Source: Acidobacteriota bacterium
GTDB lineage: Bacteria > Acidobacteriota > UBA6911 > RPQK01 > JAJDTT01
Assembly (NCBI GenBank): GCA_022827025.1
Contig: JAJDTT010000280.1
Span: 1-53,529 of the forward strand
Reading direction: 5' to 3'
Length of the DNA: 53,529 nucleotides
In this document: positions 1 to 8,419 of the stretch, one piece after another
Layout: each line of letters starts with the position of its first letter
Numbering within the stretch: position 1 is the first letter of the stretch
Notes under the pieces: generated by a model
What the model saw: only the letters and a program-made list of their open reading frames with translations
The model's database searches: none
What the model was told of the DNA's origin: nothing
Position numbers and translations under genes: made by a program

Positions 1-849
1 TTCGTCAAGGGAAACTCGTTCGCCAAGGGCGGTCTGGACAGCGGCTGGTGGGTGCTGGAGGCCATGCGCCAGGGAGTTCCTCTCTACCGGCTCCTGGGAG
101 GCCGGCGCTCCCAGGTGGACGTGGGAGCCGACTTCGGAATCATGGACTCGGTGGACGACCTGTTGGAGGCCGTCGGACGGGGCGTGGAGGCGGGCTTCAA
201 GCGGACCAAGCTCAAGTACGGGCCGGGATGGGACCTGCCCGTCCTGAAGGAGGTCCGGAGGAACTTCCCCGATCACACGTTCCACATCGACTGCAACAGC
301 GGCTACCGGCTCTCGGACCTGGAGATGTTCCGGGAGATCGACCGGTTGGGCCTGGCCATGATCGAGCAGCCTCTGCAGTACAACGACCTGGCGGACCACG
401 CCCGGCTCCAGGAGGAGCTGCGAACGCCCGTCTGCCTGGATGAGAGCGTGACCTCCCCCGACAAGGCCCGGAAGGCCATCGAGATGGGGAGCTGCCGGAT
501 CGTCAACATCAAGCCCTGCCGGGTGGGAGGACTGACGCCATCCCTGGAGATCCACGACCGGTGCCAAGAGGCGGGGATCCCCTGCTGGATCGGGTCCATG
601 TTGGAAAGCGCCGTGGGCACCCGGGTCAACCTGGCCCTGGCCACATTGGAGAACTTCACCTACCCCGCCGACCTCTTCCCCACCAGCCGTTTCTACCGGA
701 AGGATCTGGCCCGGCCCGAGGTGTTCCTGGATCAGGGTCCGTCAGGCGAGCCTTTGATGAGTCTTTCGGAGGAACCGGGACACGGCACCGAGCCGGACCC
801 GGCGATGCTGGAGGAGTGCACGGTCGCCCGCGCCACAATCTCGGCGTGA
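1..849 (+). CDS. Enolase-superfamily enzyme, NAAAR/o-succinylbenzoate synthase type (5' truncated)
   Basis: The gene runs off the left edge; the frame is open from base 1 and 282 residues are visible. Members racemise N-acyl amino acids or make o-succinylbenzoate in menaquinone synthesis. The catalytic barrel is complete. KxK is at visible residues 70-72 (TKLK). Metal ligands are D97 (HIDCNSG), E122 (MIEQPL) and D147 (CLDES), and the opposite lysine is K171 (NIKPCRVGG). The run MIEQPL, CLDES, RVGG and the IGSMLES stretch is typical of NAAAR/OSBS rather than of sugar-acid dehydratases. No other menaquinone gene is visible, so racemase/epimerase activity is as likely as MenC. It converges on the PQQ dehydrogenase gene across a repeat-containing gap. 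The true start lies outside the window. Confidence 0.85.
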   Translation, partial: FVKGNSFAKGGLDSGWWVLEAMRQGVPLYRLLGGRRSQVDVGADFGIMDSVDDLLEAVGRGVEAGFKRTKLKYGPGWDLPVLKEVRRNFPDHTFHIDCNSGYRLSDLEMFREIDRLGLAMIEQPLQYNDLADHARLQEELRTPVCLDESVTSPDKARKAIEMGSCRIVNIKPCRVGGLTPSLEIHDRCQEAGIPCWIGSMLESAVGTRVNLALATLENFTYPADLFPTSRFYRKDLARPEVFLDQGPSGEPLMSLSEEPGHGTEPDPAMLEECTVARATISA

Positions 850-870
850 CGCCGAAGGAGCGGGTCATCC

Positions 871-900
871 GGAGCGGCGTCGTCCGGAGCGGCGTCGTCC
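871..900 (+). repeat. Perfect tandem 15-bp repeat (2 copies)
   Basis: Two abutting identical copies of GGAGCGGCGTCGTCC (871-885 and 886-900) lie just after the stop of the truncated enolase-superfamily gene. The reverse complement of the core GGAGCGGCGTC recurs near the right end of the window (53423-53433). This suggests a dispersed intergenic repeat family rather than a local duplication. The rest of 850-1187 shows no convincing gene. Confidence 0.7.
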
Positions 901-1110
901 CCGGCGCCGCCTTACGACCTCGCATTCAAGAAAAACCGGGCGGTCGCATCGTCTCTCTCCGCCTGTGATAGTCCGCACTCCGACAGGCGACAACGAGCGA
1001 AAGGCCCGGCCTCCCGTCGAAGTAAAGAACCGATACGTCCAGCCGCCGAGCTTCGAGTTCGCCGAACGCTCGAAAGAGGGCGCCAAGAATGACGCCCCTC
1101 CAAACGAGCA

Positions 1111-1126
1111 GCGACTTTCCAGTCGC
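1111..1126. repeat. Short palindromic (REP-like) hairpin, GCGACT-TTCC-AGTCGC
   Basis: GCGACT (1111-1116) and AGTCGC (1121-1126) form a 6-bp stem with a TTCC loop between two convergent genes. The same hairpin type, GGCGACT-loop-AGTCGCC, occurs at 53451-53468 in the opposite orientation. A G-rich relative, GGGGACT-loop-AGTCCCC, sits in the 18.3-kb repeats. There is no T-tract, so it is called a palindromic repeat and not a terminator. Confidence 0.5.
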
Positions 1127-1187
1127 CGAATAGGACGGATGTCTTGGAGTGGCGTGATTCAGGCGCCGACTCTTGCCGACTTCCCGT

Positions 1188-3074
1188 TCACGGAAGCGCG
1201 AACGCGACGAGCTTGCCGCCGAAGACCTTGTTGTACTTGTTGCCCCCACCGGCCGCGATGATGAGGAACTGCTTGCCGGTCTTGGGTCCCAGATAGGTCA
1301 TGGGGGTGGCGTGGCCGCTGGCCGGCAGCCGCCGGACCCAGACCTCCTCGCCCGATTTCTTGTCGAAGGCCCGGATGCGGCTGTCGTTGGTGGCCGCGAT
1401 GAAGACCAGCCCGCCGGCCGTCACGATGGGGCCGCCCAGGTTGGGGGCCCCGGTCTTGGGGATCCCCCGGCGCGTCAGTTCGTCGATCTCGCCCAGGATG
1501 GACTGCCAGCGGAACTCGCCCGTGTTCAGGTCGATGGCGGTCAGCGAGCCCCACGGCGGCTTCTGGCAGGGGTACTGGTTGGAGTCCCAGAAGCGTCCAT
1601 ACTTGGTGCCCCGGGCCCGGAAGGGGACCTTGGATCCCTCGGGCCGCTCCACCATCCGGACGAAGGCGCCCACGTCCATGGAGTTGATATAGAGCACCTG
1701 CGACTCGGGGTCGAACGCGGCGCCTCCCCAATTGGACCCGCCGTTGGTCCCCGGGAACATGACGGTCAGCTTGCGGCCGATGGGCCGGAACAGCGGACCC
1801 TCCACGTAGGCGTCCTTGACCATCTCCAGGCACTCGGCGCGGGACTCGGGAGTGACGTCGGTGATCTCGTCCCGGGTCATGGCCTGGCGGACGAAGGGCG
1901 GCGGCTTGACCGGGATCGGTTGAGTCGGGGAGTAGTACTCGCCGGGGATGTTCCCCTGCGGCACCGGCCGTTCCTCGACTTCGAAGAGCGGCTCTCCCGT
2001 CTCCCGGTGCAGCAGGAAGACGAACCCGGTCTTGGTGGTCTGGGCCACCGCAGGGACCGCCTTCCCGTTGCGCCGCACGGTGACCAGGGACGGCTGCGAG
2101 GGCAGGTCCCAGTCCCAGAGATCGTGGTGAATGGTCTGGAAGTGCCAGACCCGCTTGCCGGTTCGGCAGTCCAGGGCCACGATGCTGTCGCTGAAGAGGT
2201 TGTCCCCTCTGCGGTCCCCTCCATAGAAGTCGGTGCCGGGGGAGGTCAGGGGGACGAAGACCATCCGGCGCTCCTCGTCCACGCTCAGGTTGGACCAGGC
2301 GTTGACGCCCGACCGGTCCTTCCACGAATCCCCCTCCCAGGTGTCGTGTCCGAACTCTCCCGGACGGGGAACGGTGTGGAAGCGCCAGACCCGCCGCCCG
2401 GTCCGGACGTCGACGGCCTGGATGTCGCCGCTCGGTCCCCGGGGTTCGCCGTCGCTGACCCAGCTTCCGGCCACCACCACGTCACCGCAGGGAGCCACCG
2501 GCGAGCCCAGTCCCCACCGGAGATGACCGTAGTCGCCCATCATCCCTTCCTTCAGGTCCACCATCCCCGCGGTCCCGAATTCCGGGTCGACTTTCCCGGT
2601 GGCCGCGTCCACCGAAAAGAGGCGGCCCAACTGGTCCCCCAGAAAGATCCGCTTGGCCTTCCCGTCGGTCCAGTAGGCGACGCCGCGGCTCTTGTACATG
2701 TTCACCCGCTCGCTACGGTCGAACTTGGGATCGAATTCCCAGAGCTTCTTTCCGGTGTCGGGATCAAGTGCCAGGAGGCGGTGAAAGACGGTGGAGACGT
2801 AGAGGACGCCGTCCACCATCAAGGGCGTGGTCTGAAAGGAGGAGAAGGTGGGCAACTCGGATCCGTCGCTGAAATCACCCGTGTCGTAGACCCAGGCTTC
2901 CTTCAGGCGGCCGACGTTCTCGCGGTTGATCTGGTCCAGGGAGGAGTACTGCATTCCTCCCAGGTCCCCGCCGTAGGAGATCCACTCCCGATCCTGGGCG
3001 GGAAGGATCCGAGGAGCGACCAACAAGACGAGAAGGGTAGGCAGATAGAACGAAAAGAATCGTGCCGTCAACAT
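1188..3074 (-). CDS. Secreted PQQ-dependent dehydrogenase (quinoprotein beta-propeller)
   Basis: About 628 residues. It begins at the ATG at 3074, preceded by GAGGAACGG, and an N-terminal signal peptide follows (RFFSFYLPTLLVLLVAP, probable cleavage after LPAQ). Repeated propeller tryptophan-docking motifs are visible, such as DPDTGKKLWEFD, DAATGK, DVRTGRRVWRF, DCRTGKRVWHF and DLNTGEFRW. The HHDLWDWDLPSQP segment resembles membrane-type glucose dehydrogenase (Gcd-like) quinoproteins. It should oxidise a sugar or alcohol in the periplasm and pass electrons to quinone or cytochrome. No fused cytochrome c domain (CxxCH) or N-terminal membrane anchor domain is visible, so the electron acceptor is unknown. 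No PQQ synthesis genes are present. The longer upstream start would add 12 unlikely residues. Confidence 0.88.
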   Translation of the reverse strand: MLTARFFSFYLPTLLVLLVAPRILPAQDREWISYGGDLGGMQYSSLDQINRENVGRLKEAWVYDTGDFSDGSELPTFSSFQTTPLMVDGVLYVSTVFHRLLALDPDTGKKLWEFDPKFDRSERVNMYKSRGVAYWTDGKAKRIFLGDQLGRLFSVDAATGKVDPEFGTAGMVDLKEGMMGDYGHLRWGLGSPVAPCGDVVVAGSWVSDGEPRGPSGDIQAVDVRTGRRVWRFHTVPRPGEFGHDTWEGDSWKDRSGVNAWSNLSVDEERRMVFVPLTSPGTDFYGGDRRGDNLFSDSIVALDCRTGKRVWHFQTIHHDLWDWDLPSQPSLVTVRRNGKAVPAVAQTTKTGFVFLLHRETGEPLFEVEERPVPQGNIPGEYYSPTQPIPVKPPPFVRQAMTRDEITDVTPESRAECLEMVKDAYVEGPLFRPIGRKLTVMFPGTNGGSNWGGAAFDPESQVLYINSMDVGAFVRMVERPEGSKVPFRARGTKYGRFWDSNQYPCQKPPWGSLTAIDLNTGEFRWQSILGEIDELTRRGIPKTGAPNLGGPIVTAGGLVFIAATNDSRIRAFDKKSGEEVWVRRLPASGHATPMTYLGPKTGKQFLIIAAGGGNKYNKVFGGKLVAFALP

Positions 3075-3196
3075 CCGTTCCTCATAGCAGCGGGCCGAGC
3101 GGGAAGTCAAGAAAACAGGAAGCCAAGACGTCCCGCTAATGCATGCGGACAGTCTGGAGGCAGCATATTGGTCTCTTGGCGTTGTCCGTTAGAATT

Positions 3197-3261
3197 ATGA
3201 CAATTGACAAGTCTTCCGTTAATTGTCATGATATATCGCGACACAGTTGTTAATTGTCATG
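3197..3261 (+). promoter_or_regulatory. Promoter with repeated ATGACAATT/AATTGTCAT operator-like sites
   Basis: A consensus -35 TTGACA (3204-3209) is followed after 17 nt by CATGAT (3227-3232), a plausible -10. GTTAATTGTCATG occurs twice, at 3218-3230 and 3249-3261, 31 bp apart. Its inverted arm ATGACAATT lies at 3197-3205. The first arm touches the -35, the second overlaps the spacer and -10, and the third includes the ATG of the DUF4143 gene. That geometry fits a repressor or autoregulatory site. It also implies a very short leader without a clear Shine-Dalgarno. Confidence 0.55.
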
Positions 3262-4458
3262 GATTCCCGGACCCGTCCCCTGGTTCCTCGTTACCTGAAC
3301 ATGACGGAAATTCTGGAGCACCGCTCCTGTTTTCTGTTCGGTCCGCGTCAGACCGGCAAGACTACGCTGATTGGTCAACAGTTCTCCGGCTATCCTACGT
3401 ACAGCTTGCTCGATCAGATGCTGTTCGTCCGTCTGTCGCGCAATCCTTCGCTGATCCGGCAAGAGCTCACCGGCGAAACCTCCATCGTTGTGATCGACGA
3501 AATCCAGAAAATGCCCCAGTTGCTCAACGAGGTGCAACTCATGATTCAGGAATCGGGTGTCCGGTTCCTTCTCACCGGATCAAGCACCCGGAGTCTGCGC
3601 CGGAAAGGCGTTAATCTGCTGGGCGGCCGCGCCCGATCGCGGGCTTTGCATCCGTTCGTTCGGACCGAACTCGGTGAGTGGTTCGATCTGGACCGGACCC
3701 TGGAGTACGGTCTCCTGCCGCCGATCTATTTCTCCGATTCTCCCGCTGAGGACCTGGCCGCGTATGCGGGCGACTATCTGAAGGAGGAGGTCGCGGCCGA
3801 GGCGATCGTCAGGAACATCGGCGCCTTCAGCCGGTTTCTGGAAACGGCGGGGCACGCACACGGGGAAATGATCAATTTCTCCGCCATGGCCAACGATTCT
3901 CAGGTGCCCACCTCCACCGTGCGCGAGTACTATGAGATCCTGAAAGACACGTTCATCGCCCACGAGGTGCCGGCGTTGACCGAGAGCCGGAAGCGCAAGG
4001 CGATCTCCACCTCGAAGTACTACCTGTTCGATATCGGTTTCGCCCGTCATCTGCAGGGGCGGCGGGGTCTGGCCCCCGGAACCGCCGAATACGGCAGCGC
4101 GTTCGAGAGCTACATATTCCAGGAAATCAAGGCCTTCTGTGACTACCATCGGCTTGAAACGCCCCGTTACTGGCGATCGAAATCGCAATTCGAGGTGGAT
4201 TTCGTTTTCGAGGATCTCGCGGTCGAGACGAAGGCAAAGAAGAACGTGAGCGCGCGAGATCTCAAGGGATTGCGAGCCCTGAGAGAGGAGAACCTGTTCA
4301 GTCGCTACATTCTGGTTTCCATGGAGACGGCAGCCAGGGTGGTGGACGGTATTTCGATCCTGCCCTGGTCCGAATTTCTGGACCGGCTGTGGGGAGGAGA
4401 ATGGGTCCGGGTCGGTTCTGAACCGACTTTTGGCCGACTTCCGGACAAGGTTCCCTGA
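3259..4458 (+). CDS. Orphan AAA-family ATPase with DUF4143 domain
   Basis: About 399 residues. Walker A is GPRQTGKTT (28-36) and Walker B is VVIDEIQ (about 77-83). An LLTGSS sensor-1-like strand and the GRARSRALHPF linker of this family follow. The C-terminal half carries the DUF4143 region, including YYLFDIGFARHL, and a PD-(D/E)xK-like stretch (EVDFVFEDLAVETKAKK). Such proteins are common standalone P-loop ATPases whose cellular role is unresolved; some are linked to defence or plasmid/toxin contexts. The ATG at 3259 was chosen because conserved sequence starts at once; an upstream TTG at 3247 is possible. Neighbours give no functional clue. Confidence 0.88.
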   Translation: MDSRTRPLVPRYLNMTEILEHRSCFLFGPRQTGKTTLIGQQFSGYPTYSLLDQMLFVRLSRNPSLIRQELTGETSIVVIDEIQKMPQLLNEVQLMIQESGVRFLLTGSSTRSLRRKGVNLLGGRARSRALHPFVRTELGEWFDLDRTLEYGLLPPIYFSDSPAEDLAAYAGDYLKEEVAAEAIVRNIGAFSRFLETAGHAHGEMINFSAMANDSQVPTSTVREYYEILKDTFIAHEVPALTESRKRKAISTSKYYLFDIGFARHLQGRRGLAPGTAEYGSAFESYIFQEIKAFCDYHRLETPRYWRSKSQFEVDFVFEDLAVETKAKKNVSARDLKGLRALREENLFSRYILVSMETAARVVDGISILPWSEFLDRLWGGEWVRVGSEPTFGRLPDKVP

Positions 4459-4654
4459 ACGAATCGCCTTATTCGGCGCGTAGTGCGAAACGCACGGGTA
4501 CTCGACGGGCACGGCATTTCGGCGGGCAGCGTTGGTCCTGCGGCCGCCGATTCCCCAACATCGATTTCAGTCGAATGTCCCGACTGCGACGAGGGGTTTC
4601 TTCGAGGCAATCCGGCTGGCGGCTCGTACCTGCCTGCGGTATAAAAACCGCCAG

Positions 4655-6403
4655 ATGAAACGCTCCGGTCCGCCCCCCCGGAGGGGCGTTCGCTACGAAC
4701 CTCCCGAGAAGCCGCCGCACCTGCTCTCCCTGGGACTCGGCCTGCAGCTCGTGATGCTGAATATCAGCGGAATCGTGCTGATCCCGAAGATCATCATCGA
4801 AGCCGCTGGCGCCGGCGACATCTACCTCTCCTGGGCCGTGTTCGCCGGACTCTGTGTCTGCGGCCTGATCACCATCATCCAGGCGATTCGAATCGGAAGG
4901 ATGGGAGCCGGCTACATCCTTCTGATGGGGACCTCCGGCACCTTCGTCGCCGTGTCGATCACCGCCTTGACTGAAGGAGGACCGGCTCTGTTGGCCACCT
5001 TGATCGTGGTCTCGTCCCTGTTTCAGTTCCTGTTGGGCTCCCGTCTCGTGCTGCTGCGCCGGGTGGTCACGCCGTTGGTGGCGGGGACGGTCATCATGCT
5101 GGTGGCGGTGACCATCATGCCCATCGCCTTCAAGATGCTGGCGCGGCCGCCCGACGGGGCCCCGCCGGCGGCCGCTCCCGTCAGCTTTGCGGTGACCCTC
5201 GTCTCGATGGCCGGTCTTGCCCTCTTCGCCACGGGGGCGTGGCGGCTCTGGGGACCGGTTCTGGGTGTGGTCGCGGGTTGCAGCGTAGCGGCGTACTACG
5301 GGATCTACGACACCACCCGCGTCGGCGCCGCCCCTTGGTTCGGGCTGCCCCCCAGCGGCTGGCCCGGCTTCGACCTGAGTTTCGGCCCGTCATTCTGGGC
5401 GTTGCTGCCGGTATTCATATTCGTGGTGGCCATCGATACGGTGAGGACCATCGGCGGCTCCATCAGCATCCAGCAGGTGTCCTGGCGGCAGCCGCGGGCC
5501 ACCGATTTCCGCTCGGTGCAGGGCACCATCTCGGCAAGCGGCTTGTCCAACCTCCTCTCGGGTCTGGTGGGGACGTTGCCCAATACGACCTACTCCTCCA
5601 GTATCTCGGTGGCCGCGCTCACGGGTGTGGCTGCCCGCAACGTGGGAGTCTGCGTCGGGATCCTCATCATCGTCTTCTCCTTGTTCCCCAAAGCGACGGC
5701 GGTGATCCTGGCCATTCCCGATCCGGTCGTTGCGGCCTACGTGGTCGTACTCATCTCGCTTCTGTTCGTCGTGGGAACGCGGATCGTGGTCCGTTACGGC
5801 CTGGACAGCCGCAAGAGCATCGTGGTCGGCGTTGCATTCTGGTTGGGGGTCGGTTTCCAGAACCGGCAGATCTTCTCGGAGCACCTGGGTGATGCAGTGG
5901 CTTCGATCCTGGAGAACGGGATCGCCGCCGGTGGACTGGCCGCGATCGTGATGACAGTCGCCCTGGAATTGTCCAAGCCCCGGCGGAGGAAGATCAAGAC
6001 GAAGCTGAGTATGGAGTCGTTGGCGGAGGTCGACGAGTTCGTTCAGCGATTCGCCAAGGACAAACATTGGGACGCGACCTCAACGGGACGGCTGCGCGCG
6101 GCGACGGAGGAGGCGATTGTGAGCCTGGTTCCGGATGAGAGGGATTCGGAGCCGGAAGACGCGCGGAACCTGGTCCTGTCGATGGGAGGCGATGGCCGGA
6201 AGGCGGAATTGGAGTTTATCGCCGCGGCGGGGGAGGGTAATCTTGAGGATAAGTTGGCGCTGTTGGGGCAGTGGGCTGGACAGTCGAGCGATCGTGAATT
6301 CTCGCTCCGGCTGCTGCGCCACTTCGCCACCTCCGTGAGTCACCGTCAGTATCACGACACCGACGTCGTGACGCTCCGTGTAGACGCGGACAAGGGATCA
6401 TGA
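4655..6403 (+). CDS. NCS2 (xanthine/uracil-type) permease fused to GHKL/RsbW-like domain, copy 1
   Basis: 582 residues from the ATG at 4655, which aligns exactly with the start of the next gene. Residues about 20-435 are an NCS2/SLC23-type transporter with many hydrophobic helices, including GTSGTFVAV and the NTTYSSSISVAALTGVAAR loop. Residues about 442-582 are cytoplasmic and resemble the anti-sigma-factor-like GHKL ATPase domain. They run from helix VDEFVQRFA, through EEAIVS in the N-box, to a C-terminal RLLRHFATSV...DTDVVTLRV. The N-box Asn is replaced by Ser (E486, S490), so ATP binding is doubtful. In the transporter, the TM8 substrate-binding Glu of NCS2 proteins is Arg (R264), and the QNxG motif is SSIS. 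The substrate cannot be inferred; a sensor or transceptor role is possible. An earlier in-frame start would add 41 unrelated residues. Confidence 0.82.
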   Translation: MKRSGPPPRRGVRYEPPEKPPHLLSLGLGLQLVMLNISGIVLIPKIIIEAAGAGDIYLSWAVFAGLCVCGLITIIQAIRIGRMGAGYILLMGTSGTFVAVSITALTEGGPALLATLIVVSSLFQFLLGSRLVLLRRVVTPLVAGTVIMLVAVTIMPIAFKMLARPPDGAPPAAAPVSFAVTLVSMAGLALFATGAWRLWGPVLGVVAGCSVAAYYGIYDTTRVGAAPWFGLPPSGWPGFDLSFGPSFWALLPVFIFVVAIDTVRTIGGSISIQQVSWRQPRATDFRSVQGTISASGLSNLLSGLVGTLPNTTYSSSISVAALTGVAARNVGVCVGILIIVFSLFPKATAVILAIPDPVVAAYVVVLISLLFVVGTRIVVRYGLDSRKSIVVGVAFWLGVGFQNRQIFSEHLGDAVASILENGIAAGGLAAIVMTVALELSKPRRRKIKTKLSMESLAEVDEFVQRFAKDKHWDATSTGRLRAATEEAIVSLVPDERDSEPEDARNLVLSMGGDGRKAELEFIAAAGEGNLEDKLALLGQWAGQSSDREFSLRLLRHFATSVSHRQYHDTDVVTLRVDADKGS

Positions 6404-6494
6404 CGCGCAGGCAGACGGGCGGCCCGGAATTCGGTCAGCTCCCATTTCGGAAACGATTCGGCAACGACGGGTTGCGACAAACAGGGATTAACTT

Positions 6495-8255
6495 ATGAAG
6501 CCATCCGCTCCAGCTCTTCAGAAAGATATTCGTTACGAACCCAACGAGCGGCCTCCGAACATGCTCTCCCTGGGACTCGGATTTCAGCTTGTCCTGCTCA
6601 CTATCGGCGGGATCGTCCTGACCCCGGCCATCATCATTCGCGCGGCCGGCGGGGAGGAGGCCTACATGACCTGGGCGGTCTTCGCGGGGCTCTGCGTCTG
6701 CGGCGTATCCACGATCCTCCAGGCGGCCCGTGTCGGAAGGTTCGGTTCCGGCTACGTCCTCCTCATGGGAACGTCCGGCGTTTTTATCGCCGTGTCGGTG
6801 ACGGCGCTGGCGGAAGGGGGACCCGGACTACTGGCAACCTTGGTGGTCGTCTCGTCGCTAATCCAATTTGTTCTGGCATCGCACTTGTCCTTGCTCCGGA
6901 GGGTCATCACGCCGTTGGTGGCGGGGACCGTGATCATGCTGATCTCGGTGACCATCATGCCCATTGCCTTCAACATGATGGCCGATGCGGCGGAAGGGGC
7001 CAGATCCTCCGGCGCTCCCGCCAGCGCGGCCGCGACCCTGCTCTGCACGGCGGGTCTGGCCCTTTTCGCCAAGGGGAGCTTGCGGCTCTGGGCACCCGTT
7101 ATCGGCGTTGCCACAGGCTGTATCGTTTCTTCCTATTACGGCCTCTACGACGTCGCGCGAGTCGCCGAAGCTCCGTGGTTCGGAGTTCCCACGAGCGGCT
7201 GGCCCGGACTCAACCTGAGTTTCGGCGCCTCATTCTGGACCTTGCTCCCGGTCTTCGTTCTGGTGACCGTAGTGGGCGCCATCGAAACGGTCGGAGATGC
7301 CATCGGGATCCAACAGGTCTCCTGGCGGAAGCCGCGGGCAACCGACTTTCGCGCGGTGCAAGGCGCCGTTGGAGCGGACGGCGTGGGCAACCTCCTGTCG
7401 GGCCTGATGGGGACCGTGCCCAATACGACCTACTCCACCAGCATCGCCGTCACCGAGCTTACCGGCGTCGCCGCCCGATCCGTGGGGGTCTGCATCGGAA
7501 TCCTGTTCTTCTCCTTCGCCTTTCTGCCTAAAGTGACGGCGGCGATACTGGCCATTCCGGACCCGGTCGTCGCAGCCTACCTCCTGGTCCTGTTGTCCGT
7601 ACTCTTCGTCCTGGGCATGAGGATCGTGGCGCAGGACGGCATCGACAGCCGCAAGAGCGTGGTGGTCGGATTGTCTTTCTGGCTTGGCGTCGGTTTTCAG
7701 AACCAGCAGATCTTCGCCGACTACATGGACGGCATCTTGGCGACCATCCTTGGAAACGGCATGGCGGCCGGCGGACTGGCCGCCATCGTGATGACGGTGG
7801 CTCTGGATCTGGCCAAGCCGCGGAGGAGGCGAATCAAGGCCATGCTCAGCGTCGATTCGCTGCCGGAGATCGACGGGTTCATCTGCAAGTTCGCCGATGC
7901 CAAGGGTTGGAACGAGGCGTCGACGGACCGGCTCCGGGCCGCGGCGGAGGAATCGGTCCTGAGCCTGGTCCCGGATGAGGAGGCGCCGGAAGAGGAGGAA
8001 GCCCGGCACCTGCTGCTCCTGGTCCGCGGGGACGGCCGGGGAGCGGAGTTGGAATTCATCGCTTCGGCAGTCGAGGGGAATCTCGAGGACCGTCTGGCGC
8101 TCCTGGGCCAGTGGGCGAGGCGATCGGTCGACCGCGAGTTCTCGCTCCGGCTGCTTCGCCATTACGCGAGTTCGGTGCGCCACCGCCAGTACCACGACAC
8201 CGACGTGGTGACGGTGCGGGTGGAAGCGGACGCACCAGCGACGAGTGGCGGCTGA
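6495..8255 (+). CDS. NCS2 permease fused to GHKL/RsbW-like domain, copy 2
   Basis: 586 residues, a close tandem paralogue of the preceding gene and colinear over its whole length, with AGGG ahead of the ATG. It has the same architecture: NCS2 transporter (about 20-435), then a GHKL/RsbW-like tail (about 440-580) with E486 and Ser490 in place of the N-box Asn. Unlike copy 1 it keeps the TM8 acidic residue (E264 in AIETVGDAIG), so it may be the transport-competent partner. The TM10 signature is also unusual (TTYSTSIAV). The gap to copy 1 is 91 bp, which fits a two-gene operon. Co-assembly of a transporting and a non-transporting subunit is an inference. No purine or pyrimidine catabolic genes are adjacent. 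Confidence 0.83.
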   Translation: MKPSAPALQKDIRYEPNERPPNMLSLGLGFQLVLLTIGGIVLTPAIIIRAAGGEEAYMTWAVFAGLCVCGVSTILQAARVGRFGSGYVLLMGTSGVFIAVSVTALAEGGPGLLATLVVVSSLIQFVLASHLSLLRRVITPLVAGTVIMLISVTIMPIAFNMMADAAEGARSSGAPASAAATLLCTAGLALFAKGSLRLWAPVIGVATGCIVSSYYGLYDVARVAEAPWFGVPTSGWPGLNLSFGASFWTLLPVFVLVTVVGAIETVGDAIGIQQVSWRKPRATDFRAVQGAVGADGVGNLLSGLMGTVPNTTYSTSIAVTELTGVAARSVGVCIGILFFSFAFLPKVTAAILAIPDPVVAAYLLVLLSVLFVLGMRIVAQDGIDSRKSVVVGLSFWLGVGFQNQQIFADYMDGILATILGNGMAAGGLAAIVMTVALDLAKPRRRRIKAMLSVDSLPEIDGFICKFADAKGWNEASTDRLRAAAEESVLSLVPDEEAPEEEEARHLLLLVRGDGRGAELEFIASAVEGNLEDRLALLGQWARRSVDREFSLRLLRHYASSVRHRQYHDTDVVTVRVEADAPATSGG

Positions 8256-8365
8256 GAAAAATACGCCACGGGTCTCCGATATCAACCTGCACTTCCCGTG
8301 TGCCGTGCAAAGGCGCTACGTTTTCGATATCAAGACGCTCCTTCGTCCCGGCTGTAGTTGATTTT

Positions 8366-8390
8366 GAAAATGAAATTCAGTTTCATGTTC
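8366..8390. promoter_or_regulatory. Fur-like palindrome upstream of the iron ABC operon
   Basis: ATGAAA-TTCAG-TTTCAT (8370-8386) is a perfect 6+6 palindrome. Outer bases GAAA/GTTC extend it to 25 bp with nine of ten pairs per arm matching. It is AT-rich in an otherwise GC-rich window and lies 30-55 bp upstream of the iron-binding-protein ATG. Position and composition fit a Fur-type iron repressor site, although the match to the classical 19-bp Fur box is partial. Confidence 0.45.
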
Positions 8391-8419
8391 GGGCAGGTTA
8401 GATAAGGAGACTGAACATC

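Noticed and set aside
1173-3200. 675-residue plus-strand open frame opposite the PQQ dehydrogenase
   Set aside because: It mirrors a clear real gene in GC-rich DNA and shows low-complexity Gly/Pro/Arg composition without any domain.
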